In this document: positions 5,869 through 7,146 of the stretch, one piece after another
Position numbering within the stretch: the first letter of the stretch is position 1
Layout of the letters: every line of letters begins with the position of its first letter
Source: Acidobacteriota bacterium
GTDB taxonomy: Bacteria; Acidobacteriota; Vicinamibacteria; Vicinamibacterales; 2-12-FULL-66-21
Direction: 5' to 3'
Assembly (NCBI GenBank): GCA_020200195.1
Contig: JAIVJE010000101.1
Span: forward strand, 1-7,146
DNA: 7,146 nucleotides
Made by a program: the position numbers and the translations under genes
Notes under the pieces: generated by a model
Databases searched by the model: none
What the model was told of the DNA's origin: nothing
The model's input: only the letters and a program-made list of their open reading frames with translations

Positions 5869-7146
5869 CAGCGGATTCTGGCGGTTCCCGACCTGACGGG
5901 CGCATGCAACAACGCCCCCGCCAGCACCGATGCCAAGGCAGCGTTGGCTGGGGTCGTCAGTCCAACCTCCCAGACGCTTTGAGCCGCGACGCCGGCGAGC
6001 CCAGCCGCAGCGCTGCAACGAATCCAGAACATATCCGAATGATCCTCCCGCAGGCTGCGCGCGCCGGCGCGGATAAAAGCCGCCAGCGATAGCAGGACCG
6101 GCACGCCGACCAGCAGACCTCCTTCAGCGGCGATCTGCAGGTAATGGTTGTGTGCCTGGTTGAACAGTACTTCAAGACGGCTGCGCTGGTACACCAGCAT
6201 GACCGTTTGAAAAGTGCCGAGCCCGGTTCCGGTCAGCCAGGAATCGATGATCACCGGCACCGTATCCTTCCAGATTGTGATGCGGTCTGCCACGGCGGCA
6301 CTCGATCCTGCGAGACGGCCGCCGAGCGACGACGGATCGATCTGCAGCAGCGCTGCGATGCCGACAGTCAACACAAGCGTAAGCAGCAGCCCTGGCCGCG
6401 CCGCGGTGCCGGCACGCTGGCGGGCGAGCAGGACACCACAGATCGCGGCGACGCCGACTCCGAGCATCCCCGAGCGCGACAGCGACACGATGACCGCGAT
6501 CGTCAAGACCGCCGCCGCGGCGAAAAGCAGTAGAACACGGCCGTCGAGTGCCGCCGCGAGACGCCGGCGGAACGGAAGCCCATGATCCAATCGGCCTCTC
6601 GCCGACAGATGCGACATGAGATACCCGGTGCAGAGCAGCGCCGCCATCATCGCCCAGGTCGCGAAATGATTGCGATTGACGAACGGCCCGAATGGCGTCG
6701 CACCGACGTCGGTCATCCGCCACGTCCAGTACAGCGTGCCTCGCCCAGTCGCATGCTGCGCCATTGCCAGCGCTGATAGCAGCACTCCCGCGACAGCGAC
6801 CAGGCGGATGGTGGTGCGCAAGCCACCCTGGGCGAAAAGCCGCCGCGTGGAAAAGAACAGCAGCACGCAGCACGCAGCAATCGCGAGCGACAGCGTCGTC
6901 GCACGCGGGTTTACCGAGAGAGGAATCGGATCCGTAGACGCCACGAGCGCCGTGGCATGCGAGATGCGGTCTGCGGCGGGGCTGAGGCGCGCAATCACGC
7001 CCCGTGGAAGCGGAATGATCTGGAGCAGCGCACCGGCGAGCATCACCAGGAGAAAGATGTCGCAGCGCCGTGCAGCGGGCTCCAGGGACAGTGCGGGACG
7101 ACACGCGGCCGCCAATCCCAGGCATACCACCGCGGCGGGTAAGAGC
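5868..7146 (-). CDS. O-antigen ligase / Wzy polymerase-family membrane protein (5' end outside window)
   Basis: This polytopic inner-membrane protein belongs to the Wzy_C/O-antigen ligase family (PF04932), which joins undecaprenyl-linked glycans to an acceptor (WaaL-like) or polymerises repeat units (Wzy-like) on the periplasmic side. The frame is open to the right edge, with 425 codons visible before TGA at 5870-5868. A GTG at 7130 is a possible start, but hydrophobic coding sequence continues above it, so I treat the gene as partial. Counting from that GTG, hydrophobic segments lie near 25-41, 78-93, 108-124, 156-172, 199-215, 221-236, 247-264, 339-354, 373-388 and 394-410. Family signatures are FGPFVNRNHFATW (147-159), SLSRSG (216-221), GTGLGTF (301-307) and NQAHNHYLQIAAEGG (324-338). 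The SRSG arginine and the HNHYLQ histidines sit where ligases keep essential Arg and His. It probably forms an operon with the HAD gene. Ligase versus polymerase cannot be decided from sequence. Confidence 0.9.
   Translation of the reverse strand, partial: LLPAAVVCLGLAAACRPALSLEPAARRCDIFLLVMLAGALLQIIPLPRGVIARLSPAADRISHATALVASTDPIPLSVNPRATTLSLAIAACCVLLFFSTRRLFAQGGLRTTIRLVAVAGVLLSALAMAQHATGRGTLYWTWRMTDVGATPFGPFVNRNHFATWAMMAALLCTGYLMSHLSARGRLDHGLPFRRRLAAALDGRVLLLFAAAAVLTIAVIVSLSRSGMLGVGVAAICGVLLARQRAGTAARPGLLLTLVLTVGIAALLQIDPSSLGGRLAGSSAAVADRITIWKDTVPVIIDSWLTGTGLGTFQTVMLVYQRSRLEVLFNQAHNHYLQIAAEGGLLVGVPVLLSLAAFIRAGARSLREDHSDMFWIRCSAAAGLAGVAAQSVWEVGLTTPANAALASVLAGALLHAPVRSGTARIR

Noticed and set aside
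6861..6880. Short repeated GCACGCA units
   Set aside because: A local low-complexity run inside a coding membrane segment (Cys/Val/Leu codons), too short to be a functional repeat.
6172..7125. Minus-strand open frame of 317 codons in another frame inside the ligase gene
   Set aside because: The alternative frame has the membrane segments and Wzy_C signatures; this one is Arg-rich with no membrane pattern.

Overview
The window is a compact, GC-rich, protein-dense piece of a bacterial chromosome carrying part of a cell-surface polysaccharide (exopolysaccharide or O-antigen type) biosynthesis locus. I assign function from sequence motifs only. The base composition and the pairing of GT4 glycosyltransferases, a small phosphoglycosyl transferase, a geranylgeranyl-reductase-like flavoprotein and a Wzy/WaaL-type membrane protein resemble loci I associate with Acidobacteriota (Vicinamibacteria-like), but nothing here proves the taxon. 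A Gemmatimonadota or other high-GC lineage is possible.

Left block, plus strand, 1-5164: a tightly packed operon. The last codons of an upstream gene (to 19) run into three successive GT4 glycosyltransferases (16-1161, 1158-2351, 2348-3475), then a PglC/WcaJ-core phosphoglycosyl transferase (3472-4083), then an FAD-dependent geranylgeranyl-reductase-family oxidoreductase (best start 4094, end 5164). The first four junctions are ATGA or GTGA overlaps of 4 nt, so the genes are probably translationally coupled and made together.

Right block, minus strand, 7146-5155: a Wzy/O-antigen-ligase-family membrane protein, open past the right edge, is followed through a TGATG stop/start overlap by a 237-residue HAD-fold protein resembling 5'(3')-deoxyribonucleotidases. 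The two blocks converge tail to tail and their last 10 bp overlap, so no intergenic terminator exists between them.

Working model (inference): the phosphoglycosyl transferase puts the first sugar phosphate on a polyprenyl-phosphate carrier at the cytoplasmic membrane. The three GT4 enzymes extend the chain from nucleotide sugars, and the ligase/polymerase joins or transfers the product on the outer face of the membrane. The flavoprotein may reduce double bonds of a polyprenyl chain, possibly the carrier lipid. The role of the HAD protein is unknown. No flippase (Wzx), chain-length regulator (Wzz) or outer-membrane exporter lies in the window. There is no gene-free stretch over 300 bp, and I see no tRNA, rRNA, CRISPR array, insertion sequence or convincing promoter.
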